Shown piece after piece: positions 16,457 through 25,980 of a stretch of 26,719 bases of DNA. The notes beneath the pieces are model-generated. The model worked only from the letters and a program-made list of their open reading frames with translations, was not told the origin of the DNA and made no database searches. Location of the stretch: positions 8,686 through 35,404 of the forward strand of contig NW_014579505.1 in assembly GCF_000485595.1 (NCBI RefSeq). The letters run 5' to 3'. How positions within the stretch are numbered: position 1 is the stretch's first letter; each line of letters opens with the position of its first letter. Source of the DNA: Priapulus caudatus. Lineage: Eukaryota > Priapulida > Priapulimorpha > Priapulimorphida > Priapulidae. The position numbers and the translations under genes were made by a program.

Positions 16457-18883
16457 GTGAGCAGCGGCGGAGCGTTCTGATTGGTTGTAGTCATAGCAAT
16501 GGTTGTGGTGAGATCGTGCGTTGTGATTGGTTGTGGTGAGATTGGGCGTTGTGATTGGTTGTAGTAGTAGCAATGGTTGTGGTGAGATCGTGCGTTGTGA
16601 TTGGTTGTAGTAGTAGCAATGGTTGTGGTGAGATCATGCGTTGTGATTGGTTGTAGTAGTAGCAATGGTTGTGGTGAGATCATGCGTTGTGATTGGTTGT
16701 AGTAGTAGCAATGGTTGTGGTGAGATCATGCGTTGTGATTGGTTGTAGTAGTAGCAATGGTTGTGGTGAGATCATGCGTTGTGATTGGTTGTAGTAGTAG
16801 CAATGGTTGTGGTGAGATCGTGCGTTGTGATTGGTTGTGGTGAGATCGTGCGTTGTGATTGGTTGTAGTAGTAGCAATGGTTGTGGCTCGAACGATTGAT
16901 TGATTATAAATGTTGCACAGGGGAGAGATAGTGATCCGCTAGGGGACGGCTCTGATTGGCTAATTCTGTCTCTTATTTATTTTATTTTTTATTATATTTC
17001 GCTAATTTTGTTTTATTTTAGAATTAGGGTTAGGGTTAACTGCTCATTTATACTAATAATGCGCCATCTAGCGGATCACTATCTCTCCCCTGAGACCTAC
17101 TAATTGATTATTGCAGACGGAGAATGCGACGAACACGGGCCGGCAGTGCAACGACGTGCTCCTGCACTCCGACCGTATTCAGGTCGCAGAGACCAGCTAC
17201 GTTTTCGTCGCCGGACTGTGGTCGGCGTCAAACTGTGAGGGTGAGTTAGAAGGGAGACGGGTGCGGTGCGGCGCAAGCGCGTAGCCAGGAGGGGGGGGTC
17301 CTGGGGGCCCTAGGACCCCCCCAATCAAAATCAAAATCAAAAAGAAAAATTTTGTGCTAGTTTTTGTGGAGGTACAAGATTATCCAATGGATGGATGTCC
17401 GATGTCAGGCAGCAGGCGGTGTATATTGACGTTAGTCACACAGCATGGTCGGATTAGGTGTCGTTGTAGAGCTGCAGAAGAAATAGTATTGTCAACAAAA
17501 CGGCGTCTAAATTGATTTTAAAGCACTATTTTTACATTTAACTAAAAAAAAATTTCAGACCACCAGACCCCCCCTTGTTACTCGCTCGAGGACCCCCCAA
17601 TCCAAATTCCTGGCTACGCCCTTGGTGCGTGCGGGTAGAGAGAGGTGCGTGTGCGTAAATGCCAGAGATTGGTGAAGCAGTGTGAAAGATGGTAGTTAAC
17701 ACACGCATTCCGTTATAGCGAATGTCATCATTATTAATTATTATAGATTATTAATTATTTATTGTTGTAATTAGTATTCATTAATTGAGCACCTATTTTA
17801 TTCTTTACTTCTAATGTATAATTAATTTATTTATTGTTATTTAATATCAATAATTGTTGTATTAATTAGTATAAGTACTAGCATTAGTATTATTAGCTCA
17901 TCTGACATAGTCAGATGCAGGTTGTATGGAAGTCGCTTGACTCGCCGTCCGTCCGTCGTCCGTTCCGGTCGTCCGGTCGTCCGTCAACAGTTTTGGGCAC
18001 AAAATCTTAACAAGCTCGATCGTACGGTCACGATATTCGGTGGTCGCTTGGGGATCGTTCAAAACGAGTTGGGCATGTCGAAGCTGGGGGTCAAAGTAAA
18101 AGGTAAGCGGGTGAAAAGAAGGGGAACATCACTCCTAAACTTAAGGTAATAGGGAGAAATGGCAGGAATAGCGGCACAAATCTTAAACGGCTGCGACTAC
18201 GGCTCGTGATAGTCGGTGTATAGCATCATTGGTATGAAAAAAGCCATCACTGTGCCGAAATTGGAGTCACAGGTCAAATGTCAAATGGAGCACAGAGTGG
18301 CAGATTTAACCATTTCTGAGGACATGGTCTGACGGACTCGATTGGAAAATTTTTTGTTTCAGCGGGACGCTACTCTATATTTATGGCTTTATTTAATAGA
18401 CCATGAAATCTGTGCTCTTCCACTGAACATGGTGCGAAGAGGTAAAGTGTTCTGATTAACCTTTTGACCCTACAAGAGAGGGTTGAAACAGGGCATTTGT
18501 TTGACTGTCTGTTAAGAATAAGAATTTGACTGGCCGCAGGGTTTGCTGAGTAGAATCTATAACATGCCTGGATGTATGAGGCTACAAATGTCACAGTGAA
18601 ATTTCAAAAAGCTAAATTGGTTAAAGAAGGTTTAATGCTCTTAAATCGTATAATTTATATGCCATTCTGTAGCTGTCAGTATTTAACATTAACGTATGCC
18701 ACTGCCGAGTGGCTATCTGCCAGTGCATGTTTTGGTACTGTGGAGTTTTGCCCTTAATTGGTTGCAGGTTGGCGCTCTCTATTGCGCAGCCTGTAGGCTT
18801 GCGTACGTAAATGATGAGTGCTTTGACCTATTCTGTCTTGCAGATAGTTTTTATGCTACTACCATATGATGGGAAGCTTCATC

Positions 18884-18919
<36 letters not shown>

Positions 18920-21674
18920 CTTTTTTTAATTGCTGAAGACAGACTTTAAACGTAAACGCGGCCATCTTCGTGCAGCTTTTCATAATCGATCCCAAACGAA
19001 CATTCTTATTTGAGAAAGGTTCCTGATACCCATCCTGTGCATTCCACTTGTTTGTCGTGTATGTGAACACATTTGGGACTAACAGGGGTTTACTACGATC
19101 CCAACCACTCCACCACAGAGTCACCTGCAGTATGACGTTAGATGAGCGCTGTTGCTATTGGCGACTTGTTTTTACTTCTTATGATCAATTATTATGAATT
19201 ATAATTATTATTATGTGTAATTAGTATAATATTAGCATTATTATTATATTTTTACTCTATAGTTATATATTATCATCATACTGACATAGTCAGATGCAGC
19301 TTGTAGAATCCGCTTGATCGTCCGTACCGTGCCGTCGTCCGGTCCCGGCCGGTCGTCCGTCACGAGTTGGGGGCACGAAATCTTACCGCTGCGACCGTGC
19401 GGTCACGAAGTATTCGGCACAATTGGGGATTCGTCAAACGAGTTGGGCTGTCGAAGCTGGGGTCCAAAGGTCAAAGGTCAAGAGGTGTTAAAAGAAGGGG
19501 GAACATTCACTCGGCTTAACTTTAAGGTATTAGGGAGGGAAATGCAGGAATGCGGCACAAATCTGAAACGGTCTCGGTACTCTAGCTGTGGAGTCGTGAT
19601 ATCGTGTATACATCATGGTTAAGGAAAAGCCATTCTACTGTGCCGAAATTGGAGTCACAGGTTCAAAGGTCAATGGGCACGAGGTCATGATTTTATACAT
19701 TTTCTGAGGACATGGTCTGACGGTATGCGATTGAAAAACTTTGTTGTGTTTCAGCGGTGACCTATGCATTTTTATGGGCATTATTGAAAGACCACTGAAA
19801 TCTAACTTTCTGCTGTGCTGACATGCGAAGAAGTAAAGTGTCAGATAACCTTTTGACGGCCTCAAGAGGAGGGTTAGAACATGATTTGTTGACTGTTTCT
19901 GTTTAGAGAAGAATTTGACTGCCGGGTATTGCACTAGTATGAATCTATACATGCCTGGATGTAATGAGGCTACAAAGTCAGCAGTGAAATTTTCAAAGAA
20001 AGCTAAATTTGTTGAAAGAAGGTTTACTGCTCCTTAAATGCAGTATAATTGTATAATGCATGTCTGTAGGTCAGTATGTTACATTAACGTGATGCCACTG
20101 CCAGTGGCTACTGCTCAGTGCATGTGTTTTGTGGTACGTGGAGTTTTTCTGCCTTAATGGTTACAGGTGGCAGCTCTCTATTGGCCGCAGGCCTGTAGGC
20201 TTGCGTAGGTAAATGGATGAAGTGCTACCTATTCTGTCTGCAATGATAGTTGTGCTATTACGTATGATCGGAGGCTTCCGATCTTAATCTGATAGACACT
20301 TAAACGTACACGCGTCATGTCATCGTGGCATACTTTCATAACGCGTCCCAACGAACTTCTTTTGAGAAAGGTCCTGATACGCATGCCGCTGGTGCTATTC
20401 CACTGTTTCGGCGTGTTATGTGAATACATTATGGGAGCTAACAGGGTTACTAGAATCCCAGATCCGCACCCACCACAGAGTCACCGCAGTAGACTTAGAT
20501 GAAGCGCTGTTGCTGCTGCGCACTTGTTATTATTATATCTATCATCAACTCATGCATCATCATCATATTATTATTGATATTTAAGATTATTCATCGCATT
20601 ATAAAATGTCTTTCCTCTCTCTCTCTCGTCTTCTCTCCTCATCTCTCTCTCGCCACAGTCTCTCCTCTTCTCTCTCTCGCACATCTCTCTCTCCTCTTCT
20701 CCATCTCACACTCTTCATCTCTCTCTCTCTCTCTCGTCTCTCCTCTTCCTCTCTCTCTTCATCAGTCTCTCTCTCTCTCTCGCATCGTCGCGTCGTCGGC
20801 TCCTCGCTCTCTCTCTCTCTCTCCATCTCTCCCTCTTCTCTCTCTCTCTCTCTGCTCTCTCCCTCCCTCCGCTCCCTCCTGCCTACCATCTCCCTCTTTC
20901 TCTTCTCTCTTCTCATCTGTCCTCGCTGTCGCAGACTGCTAAGGTGTTTTTTTGGCTACAACTGCACGCAGGATGAGAACAGCACACAGACATGCAGTAA
21001 GGATGGATCCGTCAAAGGGTTCTACAACCGCTACACGACCCTGGAGACGTGCTTCCGTGACCATAGCAACGTGAGTGCCCGCGCGCGAACGCGCCGTTTG
21101 TTCCCGTGCGCAGAAAAAAATACGGTGTTGATAACGTTAATACGTGTTACGAACTTATTTGCGGTTGCCGTTGTGAACATATTCGTTTGTACAGCGGCGG
21201 TGTTCTCGATTGCATTTGTAACCGGCACACTAGCGCCACCTACCGGTTGGATGGATTCCTGGTTGTTGTTTTTACAGGTGAAGCGATTTGCAATCGTTAA
21301 TCGATCGCTCGTTACGTTCATTAATTAATTGCTAGCTAGTTGATCGATCGATCCTTAACTGATCGCTTATTGAAAATGTTAATCGATCGTCGGACGTTTC
21401 ACAATCGATAATCGCTTTGCTCGTTAAGATCGTTTAATTAGTCACTTATTGTGATCGTTAATTAATCGCTCGTCTAACCAATCGCTCGTCACGGATCGTT
21501 AATGAATCGCTCGTTAACCAAACCATTAAGGGAGGCAAGCCCAGGCGACGGGCCGGTGGCGGTGAACGGCACGGTGTGCATGGATGCGAGCGAGCGTACA
21601 ACAATCTGAGCCGATACTTCGCGCGGCTACACGGCGGAGACTTCGGAGCAGTCTGCATGGACCTGGTCGATGCG
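15884..21674 (+). CDS. OSTM1: OSTM1-like, osteopetrosis-associated transmembrane protein 1, exons 1-4 (3' part not in window)
   Basis: OSTM1 is a heavily glycosylated type I membrane protein and beta subunit of the lysosomal chloride/proton exchanger CLC-7. Four exons align in order to its luminal domain: a signal peptide (Arg-rich start, then VAFAVFLFYAV), a low-complexity Asn-rich linker (LNNNNNLNND), CEALLVAFSESTARFVRCSV (human CRELLLDFANSSAELTGC), RQCNDVLLHSDRIQV (human SCARSLLMADRMQIV), GYNCTQDENSTQTC, YNRYTTLETCF, and CERAYNNLSRYF with GAVCMDLVDA (human CREAYKTLSSLY and LCIDVEDA). Cysteine spacing and N-glycosylation sites fit. The exons for the transmembrane helix and cytosolic tail were not found by 26719. 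Two places have frame doubts; see exons 3 and 4. Confidence 0.88.
16478..16887. repeat. 46-bp minisatellite in OSTM1 intron 1
   Basis: About eight 46-bp units containing GATTGGTTGTAGTAGTAG and TGGTTGTGGTGAGATC, some shortened. It begins about 20 bp past the exon 1 donor. Every unit carries an ATTGG (inverted CCAAT) word. Confidence 0.92.
16917..17094. mobile_element. Short inverted-repeat element with an internal TTAGGG motif
   Basis: Perfect 25-bp terminal inverted repeats (CAGGGGAGAGATAGTGATCC at the left) enclose 178 bp. Inside, 17024-17039 reads TTAGGGTTAGGGTTAA, the animal telomere word. Ends 22 bp before OSTM1 exon 2. Confidence 0.8.
17117..17240 (+). CDS. OSTM1: OSTM1-like exon 2
   Basis: After the acceptor ttattgcag the exon reads TENATNTGRQCNDVLLHSDR, IQVAETSYVFVAGLW and SASNCE, with one extra base (phase 1) before a gtgagt donor. 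It matches human OSTM1 NTSESQSCARSLLMADRMQI and TTWQEANC. NAT is a glycosylation site. Confidence 0.9.
17280..17623. mobile_element. Inverted-repeat element with GCGTAGCCAGGA ends
   Basis: Left end GCGTAGCCAGGAGGGGGGG and right end CCCCCC...TCCTGGCTACGC are inverted repeats, each next to a G/C run. About 345 bp without coding capacity, in OSTM1 intron 2. Confidence 0.75.
17624..17884. other. OSTM1 intron 2, AT-rich, no gene
   Basis: ATTATTAAT-rich sequence without recognisable features. Confidence 0.6.
17885..19180. repeat. 1.38-kb tandem duplication in OSTM1 intron 2, copy 1
   Basis: Begins around TGACATAGTCAGATGCAG and runs to GCGCTGTTGC near 19150. The same order of words recurs about 1375 bp later. 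A poly(T) of about 35-44 bases at 18884-18927 is absent from copy 2. The short open frames have no recognisable product. Confidence 0.85.
19265..20540. repeat. 1.38-kb tandem duplication in OSTM1 intron 2, copy 2
   Basis: Diverged mainly by scattered one-base indels, an error-like pattern. It contains AGGTCA-A-AGGTCA at 19468-19480, a perfect DR1 nuclear-receptor element that copy 1 lacks. Confidence 0.85.
20606..20932. repeat. (CT)n tract before OSTM1 exon 3
   Basis: CTCTCTCTC with TCTTC and TCGT interruptions, ending at the exon 3 acceptor. It gives false Ser/Leu-rich frames. Confidence 0.95.
20944..21070 (+). CDS. OSTM1: OSTM1-like exon 3
   Basis: The conserved frame reads GYNCTQDENSTQTCSKDG, SVKGFYNRYTTLETCF and RDHSN, ending at a gtgagt donor, phase 0. 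NCT and NST are glycosylation sites. The start is uncertain: acceptor gctaag at 20943 or cgcag at 20934. Joining to exon 2 keeps frame only if the T7 run at 20947-20953 is really T8, or if there is another one-base error. A 300-bp CT tract ends just before the acceptor. Confidence 0.8.
21531..21674 (+). CDS. OSTM1: OSTM1-like exon 4
   Basis: With acceptor attaag the exon is 48 codons in phase 0 and reads through to CERAYNNLSRYFARLHGGDF and GAVCMDLVDA, then a gtgagt donor. In another frame the first part would read VNGTVCMD, which fits human NYSEVCKN better, so either one base is missing near 21582 (with acceptor at 21534) or this lineage has changed frame there. The pyrimidine tract before the acceptor is poor. 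Confidence 0.75.
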
Positions 21675-21679
21675 GTGAG

Positions 21680-21695
21680 TGGCGCCCCCTGCTGG
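21680..21695 (-). promoter_or_regulatory. CTCF-consensus site at the OSTM1 exon 4 donor
   Basis: Minus strand CCAGCAGGGGGCGCCA, a full CTCF consensus match, begins five bases into the intron after exon 4 and touches the donor gtgagt. Confidence 0.5.
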
Positions 21696-21782
21696 GGGGC
21701 TGGGGGAGAGAGAGCGAGAGTGGAGATGTGGTGTATTGTTGTGGGTGTAATGGAAGAGGAAGAGAGTGTGACGATGCGACGA

Positions 21783-21816
21783 TAAGAGAGAGAGATAAGC
21801 GGAGAGAAGGAGAGAG

Positions 21817-21858
<42 letters not shown>

Positions 21859-21902
21859 GAGAGGCGAGAGAGCGAGAGAGCGAGAAGCAGAGAGAGAGAA
21901 GA

Positions 21903-21933
<31 letters not shown>

Positions 21934-22267
21934 AGAGCGAGAGAGCAGGAGAGAAGAGAGAGAGAGAGGGAGAAAGAGAGAGAGAGAGAGAAGTAGAAAG
22001 GAGATGAAAGCCGAAGGAAGAGAGAGGAGAGAGGACCGAGAGAAAGAGAGAGTAGAGAGAGGAGAATGTGGGATAGAAAAGAGAGAGGGAAGAGAGAGAG
22101 AGAAAAGAGAGAGAGAGAGGGGATGGAGAGGACGGAGAAGAGAGAGAGAGGAGAGGAGGAGAAAAGAGAGAAGAGAAAGAGAAAAAAAAGAAGAGAGAGA
22201 AGGAAAGAGGAAAGAGAAAGAGAAAATAGAATAAAAGAGAAGAAGAGAGGGAAAAGAGAAGATAATA
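21783..22267. repeat. (GA)n tract after OSTM1 exon 4
   Basis: GAGAGAGA with AAGA and GGAGA interruptions, complementary in composition to the (CT)n tract at 20606. It gives a false Arg/Glu-rich frame of over 200 codons. Confidence 0.95.
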
Positions 22268-22836
22268 GAGAGAGCGATGTGTGTCTGTATTATCGATGGA
22301 AGAATATTAACTTGATTGGTTATTGATTATTGATTGGGTAATAATAATTCACACAAGATTAACTAACAGCGTCAACGAGTGGAGCGACCGAGTCAGTGGC
22401 GGCGCAGCCGAAAGCGAACGTAATAGTGCTTACAGCGACCTCTATAGCGCCCCTGCTGCCTGCTTGTTTTCTACCCTCCCCCTTTGGCGCCAATCGGATT
22501 CTGCGGGGCAGACCGCGAGATCAAGATCTCTGAAACGTGAGTCTGATTGGCCCGCGCACGCTGCGGGCGCGCGATGTAATCGGCCGTCCGATAGGTCGTA
22601 AATTACCGAAGCGTAACCGCACGTCTCGAGGAAATTTTAAACGCGTAATAAATCCGATCGATTAACAGAGATGCCAAACCATACGATTTATTTATCCGTA
22701 TTTTAACGAATTGTTATTGTTTCTTTTGCACCACACGACCATTTTATCAAACTACGAATTTCACCTGATCAAAAAAATTCATATTTTGACGCTTCCAGAA
22801 TGCAGGAAATTGCATCTCATGAAGATGCAAAATTTT
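22268..22836. repeat. Duplicated block, version 1, cut at the N
   Basis: Shares its whole order with 22980-23585 (GTGTCTGTATTATCGATGG, then ATTAACTTGATTG, ATAATAATTCACACA, AACGCGTAATAAA). Its last part, 22669-22836, is a truncated CAGAGATGCCAA-family element that breaks off at the N. Confidence 0.85.
22445..22460 (-). promoter_or_regulatory. CTCF-like site
   Basis: Minus strand GGCAGCAGGGGCGCTA, close to the CTCF consensus. A damaged version recurs near 23165-23181 in the duplicated block after the N. Confidence 0.35.
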
Positions 22837-22837
22837 N
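22837..22837. other. Assembly gap (single N)
   Basis: The only undetermined base in the window. GA-rich sequence restarts right after it and the preceding block is then repeated, so it marks a join of two pieces. Confidence 0.9.
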
Positions 22838-22979
22838 GGAGATGAGAGACCGAGATACGAGAGGATGAGAGAGAAAAGCTTGGACGAGAGAGAAATGAGA
22901 ATAAAGAGAGGAGATGGAGTGGGGGGAAAGATGAGAGAAGACGGAAAAAGAGAGACGAGGAGAGGCGATAAGAGAGATA

Positions 22980-23585
22980 AGAGAGAGCGAGGGTGTGTCT
23001 GTATTATCGATGGAATGAATATTAACTTGATTGTGTTATTGATTTTATGATTGGCGTTAATAATAATTCACACAGATATAATACACGCGTCAACAGCTCG
23101 AGCGACGAGCTTCAGGTGCGCGCAGCGAACGAACGCTTACATACTGGTGCTTACATGCGACATCTATAGTCGCCTGCTGCCTCTCTTGTTTCGACCTTGC
23201 CATCTGGATTCTGCGCGCGAGAGAGGAGTAACCGCGGAGTGAAATTGATCCAGATTTCTGATAACGTCGAGTTCTGATTGGCGCGCACTCTGCGCAGCGC
23301 TATGTAATGCGGGGCGTCCTGATAGGCGTCGTAAATATTATCCAGGCGTAACTGGCCGACACGTCTTCGGACGGAATTATTTTAAACGCGTAATAAAATC
23401 GATTCTATTAACAGTAGATGCCAATCCACTACGATTTATCTGTATTTATTTACGAATTTTATTTCTTTGCCACCACTACGACCAGTTTAGTATCAAACTA
23501 CGGAATTTTCACTGATCAAAAAAATTCTATTTTTTGACCTTTCCACGAATGAGGAAAATTGCAATCTCAGAATCTAAAAATTTTT
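22980..23585. repeat. Duplicated block, version 2
   Basis: Same as 22268-22836 but longer, by scattered extra bases. It continues past the point where version 1 stops. Confidence 0.85.
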
Positions 23586-23706
23586 CCGAGGGGCATTGCG
23601 GCACCCCACCTAGCAAAACTCGGGGTCCTACGTGGACCCTCGAACTACTATATTTGATTGGCTAGAACACTACAGATTGCTTTCAAATATGTGTTGGCAT
23701 CTCTGG
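23410..23706. mobile_element. CAGAGATGCCAA element, copy 2, inverted
   Basis: Begins AGTAGATGCCAATCC and ends ATGTGTTGGCATCTCTG. In inverse order it matches the copy at 4204-4499, including CAAATATGTGTTGGCATC and the ATCAAACTACG part. Confidence 0.75.
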
Positions 23707-24115
23707 ACTTAATCAATAATCAATGCACCTGTAGCGGTTCGTCACAGAGACGGATTACCTTAAATGCATATAACGTCGAAAAAGGCAAAAGTTCGTGCCC
23801 CCGCAGGCGCATGCTCACGCTGGGTGTCCTCACCAACAAAATCTAACGGGTGTTTGTGGTATAAAGCCAATATGTTTATATATTATAGCCATAATATTTA
23901 GAGGATCGCCAACATAGTACTAAGGCCAGTGACCTTGGCATCGTCGGTGTCCTGTTAACGTATGTTCGACCGTTGTGTTTCCCACAATGTCATTCCTACC
24001 TGTGATCTCGTGCCTCAGGTGCTGCCATCTGTGGTTGAATTCGGGCGTTTTTTCCACCCGCAGAGAAACGTCTGCCGAAGTCAAGAGTGGGGTCGCGGCT
24101 AGCGCGGCTCGGAAT
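23707..24115. other. No gene seen
   Basis: Mixed sequence with no recognisable coding or repeat content. Confidence 0.5.
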
Positions 24116-24248
24116 CCGAGTGTCGAGCTGAGAGGGCGCCGGTGATGCTACGCTGAGTTGATGATGGTCGCGCCGGCGATGCCACGTCGAGCTGAGAGGG
24201 GGCGCCAGCATCGCCATGCTGAGTTGATAGAGGGCGCCAGCGATGCCG
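24116..24248. repeat. GAGCTGAGAGGGCGCC tandem repeat
   Basis: About two and a half units of roughly 60 bp: GTCGAGCTGAGAGGGCGCC, then GATGC and GCTGAGTTGATG. Three AGAGGGCGCC or AGGGGGCGCC words. Confidence 0.75.
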
Positions 24249-24650
24249 TCTTCCACCTCAGTGATTGTACAGTGTTTAATAATTAATTAATTGTAATATT
24301 AATGAGGATAATGAGTTAGTAGTGATAGTAACGAGTCATTTCGATTAAAGCGATGTTGTCATTTCTATTTAAAACGTTTCAATTAACGAACGGATTATTT
24401 GTCGTTACCGGTAAAACTGTCGTTTCGTTGAATGTTATGAAATGATGGTAATAAGAAATAGAGAGTACGTAACTGAGAATTCATGACACAACTATTCACA
24501 TACAAATATATATTAAGCGCGCGGCAGCCGTGCACGCACGCACGTACATAGACAAAACAGACCAAACGCAACACACACGTCAAAACACGCAGAGTATGGC
24601 ACGCATACAATAACACACACAGATAGTAGGAGAAACCTTTACAGAGATAT
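24249..24650. other. No gene seen
   Basis: AT-rich sequence with a short CACGCACG run near 24530. No feature. Confidence 0.5.
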
Positions 24651-24654
24651 TTTT

Positions 24655-24917
24655 GAAGATATATATATATATCATTATATTATATATCATGGGTGAAATG
24701 TCATTTATGAATTATGACAACTTGTCATTACTCACCCGATATATATATATCATATATATATAAATATACATATATAACGTATATACATATATATATATAT
24801 ATGGTATCGAATATCTTGTGGTACACTTTCCCAGAAAAAAAGCTGCCACATCGACGACAGCAAACAATGCATGCACACACATACGGTATGTATCGGGGGT
24901 AAATAATTTCTTAAATT

Positions 24918-24956
<39 letters not shown>

Positions 24957-25010
24957 GTATTATCGAATATCTTGGGGTATAACTTTCCCAGAAAAAAAAC
25001 TGTGACGTGA
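24655..25010. repeat. (AT)n microsatellites with a duplicated 45-bp segment
   Basis: TATATA runs at about 24658-24690, 24740-24802 and 24921-24954. The last two are each followed by a similar segment (GGTATCGAATATCTTG, then CTTTCCCAGAAAAAAA), so a unit of about 155 bp is present twice. Confidence 0.8.
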
Positions 25011-25276
25011 GTCGACCACAGTAACGATCGCCATTCGAAATGTCACCGAGCGGCAGAATGGACAATGAAACATGCAAGTTGTCCAATTTAATTAATTAAC
25101 AAACTCCTTAAATTATTATTTAAAACAGGAAAACTACATCGATGCGTTCCGACGCTGCCACTTGGGCAGAAAAAATTTCATGTAAAAAAAAACGAAAAAT
25201 CACGAAAATCTTTAATATATATATCTGACGATGATCACATTGCTATAACTGCGCTGCAACAATCACATTTATACCA

Positions 25277-25346
25277 CCAGGAGTGTATAATATAGATTAT
25301 ATACTATGCATACAATAGATAAAGAGTATATTATACACTCCTGGTA
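25277..25346. repeat. Hairpin with 17-bp arms
   Basis: CCAGGAGTGTATAATAT and its reverse complement ATATTATACACTCCTGG enclose about 35 bp of AT-rich loop. Possibly a tiny fold-back element. Confidence 0.8.
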
Positions 25347-25514
25347 CCACTTCACCATATATAGCAGTGAATATATGACGAAAAATAATTAATTACATCT
25401 TGACAATCGGACGCCATTTAAATTTCCGATAACGAAAATGAACATAGTCGCGACGTCATTGCATAATTGCGAGTTAGGCATCGTTAAACACGGGTAATCA
25501 ATTACACAATAAAC

Positions 25515-25644
25515 ACGATCGATTTGATATCGATTAGTCGACGATCGATTTGATATCGATTAGTCGACGATCGATTTGATATCGATTAGTAGACGATCGA
25601 TTTGACATCGATTAGTCGACGATCAATTTGATAACGATTAGTCA
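25515..25644. repeat. 26-bp minisatellite, five copies
   Basis: Five units of ACGATCGATTTGATATCGAT plus TAGTCG, with increasing substitutions to the right. Each unit has ATCGAT palindromes. Confidence 0.9.
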
Positions 25645-25748
25645 ATGATCGTCATCAGTCTATTATCGATAACGAAAAAAGCAACTTTTCACGCCGGGTA
25701 AACTAGCATGTGCGTTATCGCTTTGCTGGTATTTGGTGTCGAACATTA

Positions 25749-25980
25749 CCAGGGGCCGTTGTCAGAAACAAAATTGGTCTTAACATTAGTTTTTTTGCTT
25801 AGACCGATGACTGAAACGCTGCGAAGTTACGAGAATGAAAAATCGTAGCAGATTTCCTCGTAACAATACGAAACAAAGTGATGTCGACGGTCTACGAGAA
25901 AATGTTAGTGTTAAGACTAATGTTAAGACTAATGTTTCTGACTGTTAAGACTAATTTTGTTTCTGACAACGGGCCCCAGG
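25749..25980. mobile_element. Inverted-repeat element with GGCCGTTGTCAGAAACAAA ends
   Basis: 232 bp with inverted ends of about 38 bp (left CCAGGGGCCGTTGTCAGAAA, right TTTCTGACAACGGGCCCCAG). The right end carries a nested repeat TGTTAAGACTAAT three times. No coding capacity. Confidence 0.8.

Noticed and set aside
17024-17039. Chromosome end or telomere
   Set aside because: Only about two and a half TTAGGG units, inside a small inverted-repeat element and an active gene.
20606-21328. Open frame of 240 codons, Ser/Leu-rich
   Set aside because: Its first half is (CT)n. Its second part overlaps OSTM1 exon 3 in a frame other than the conserved one.
21584-22234. Open frame of 216 codons, Arg/Glu-rich
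   Set aside because: After the OSTM1 exon it is only the translation of (GA)n; it crosses a good splice donor at 21675.
25127-25185. Possible OSTM1 exon (ENYIDAFRRCHLGRKN) after an aaaacag acceptor
   Set aside because: No similarity to the OSTM1 C-terminus, no hydrophobic segment, and a stop without a matching donor.
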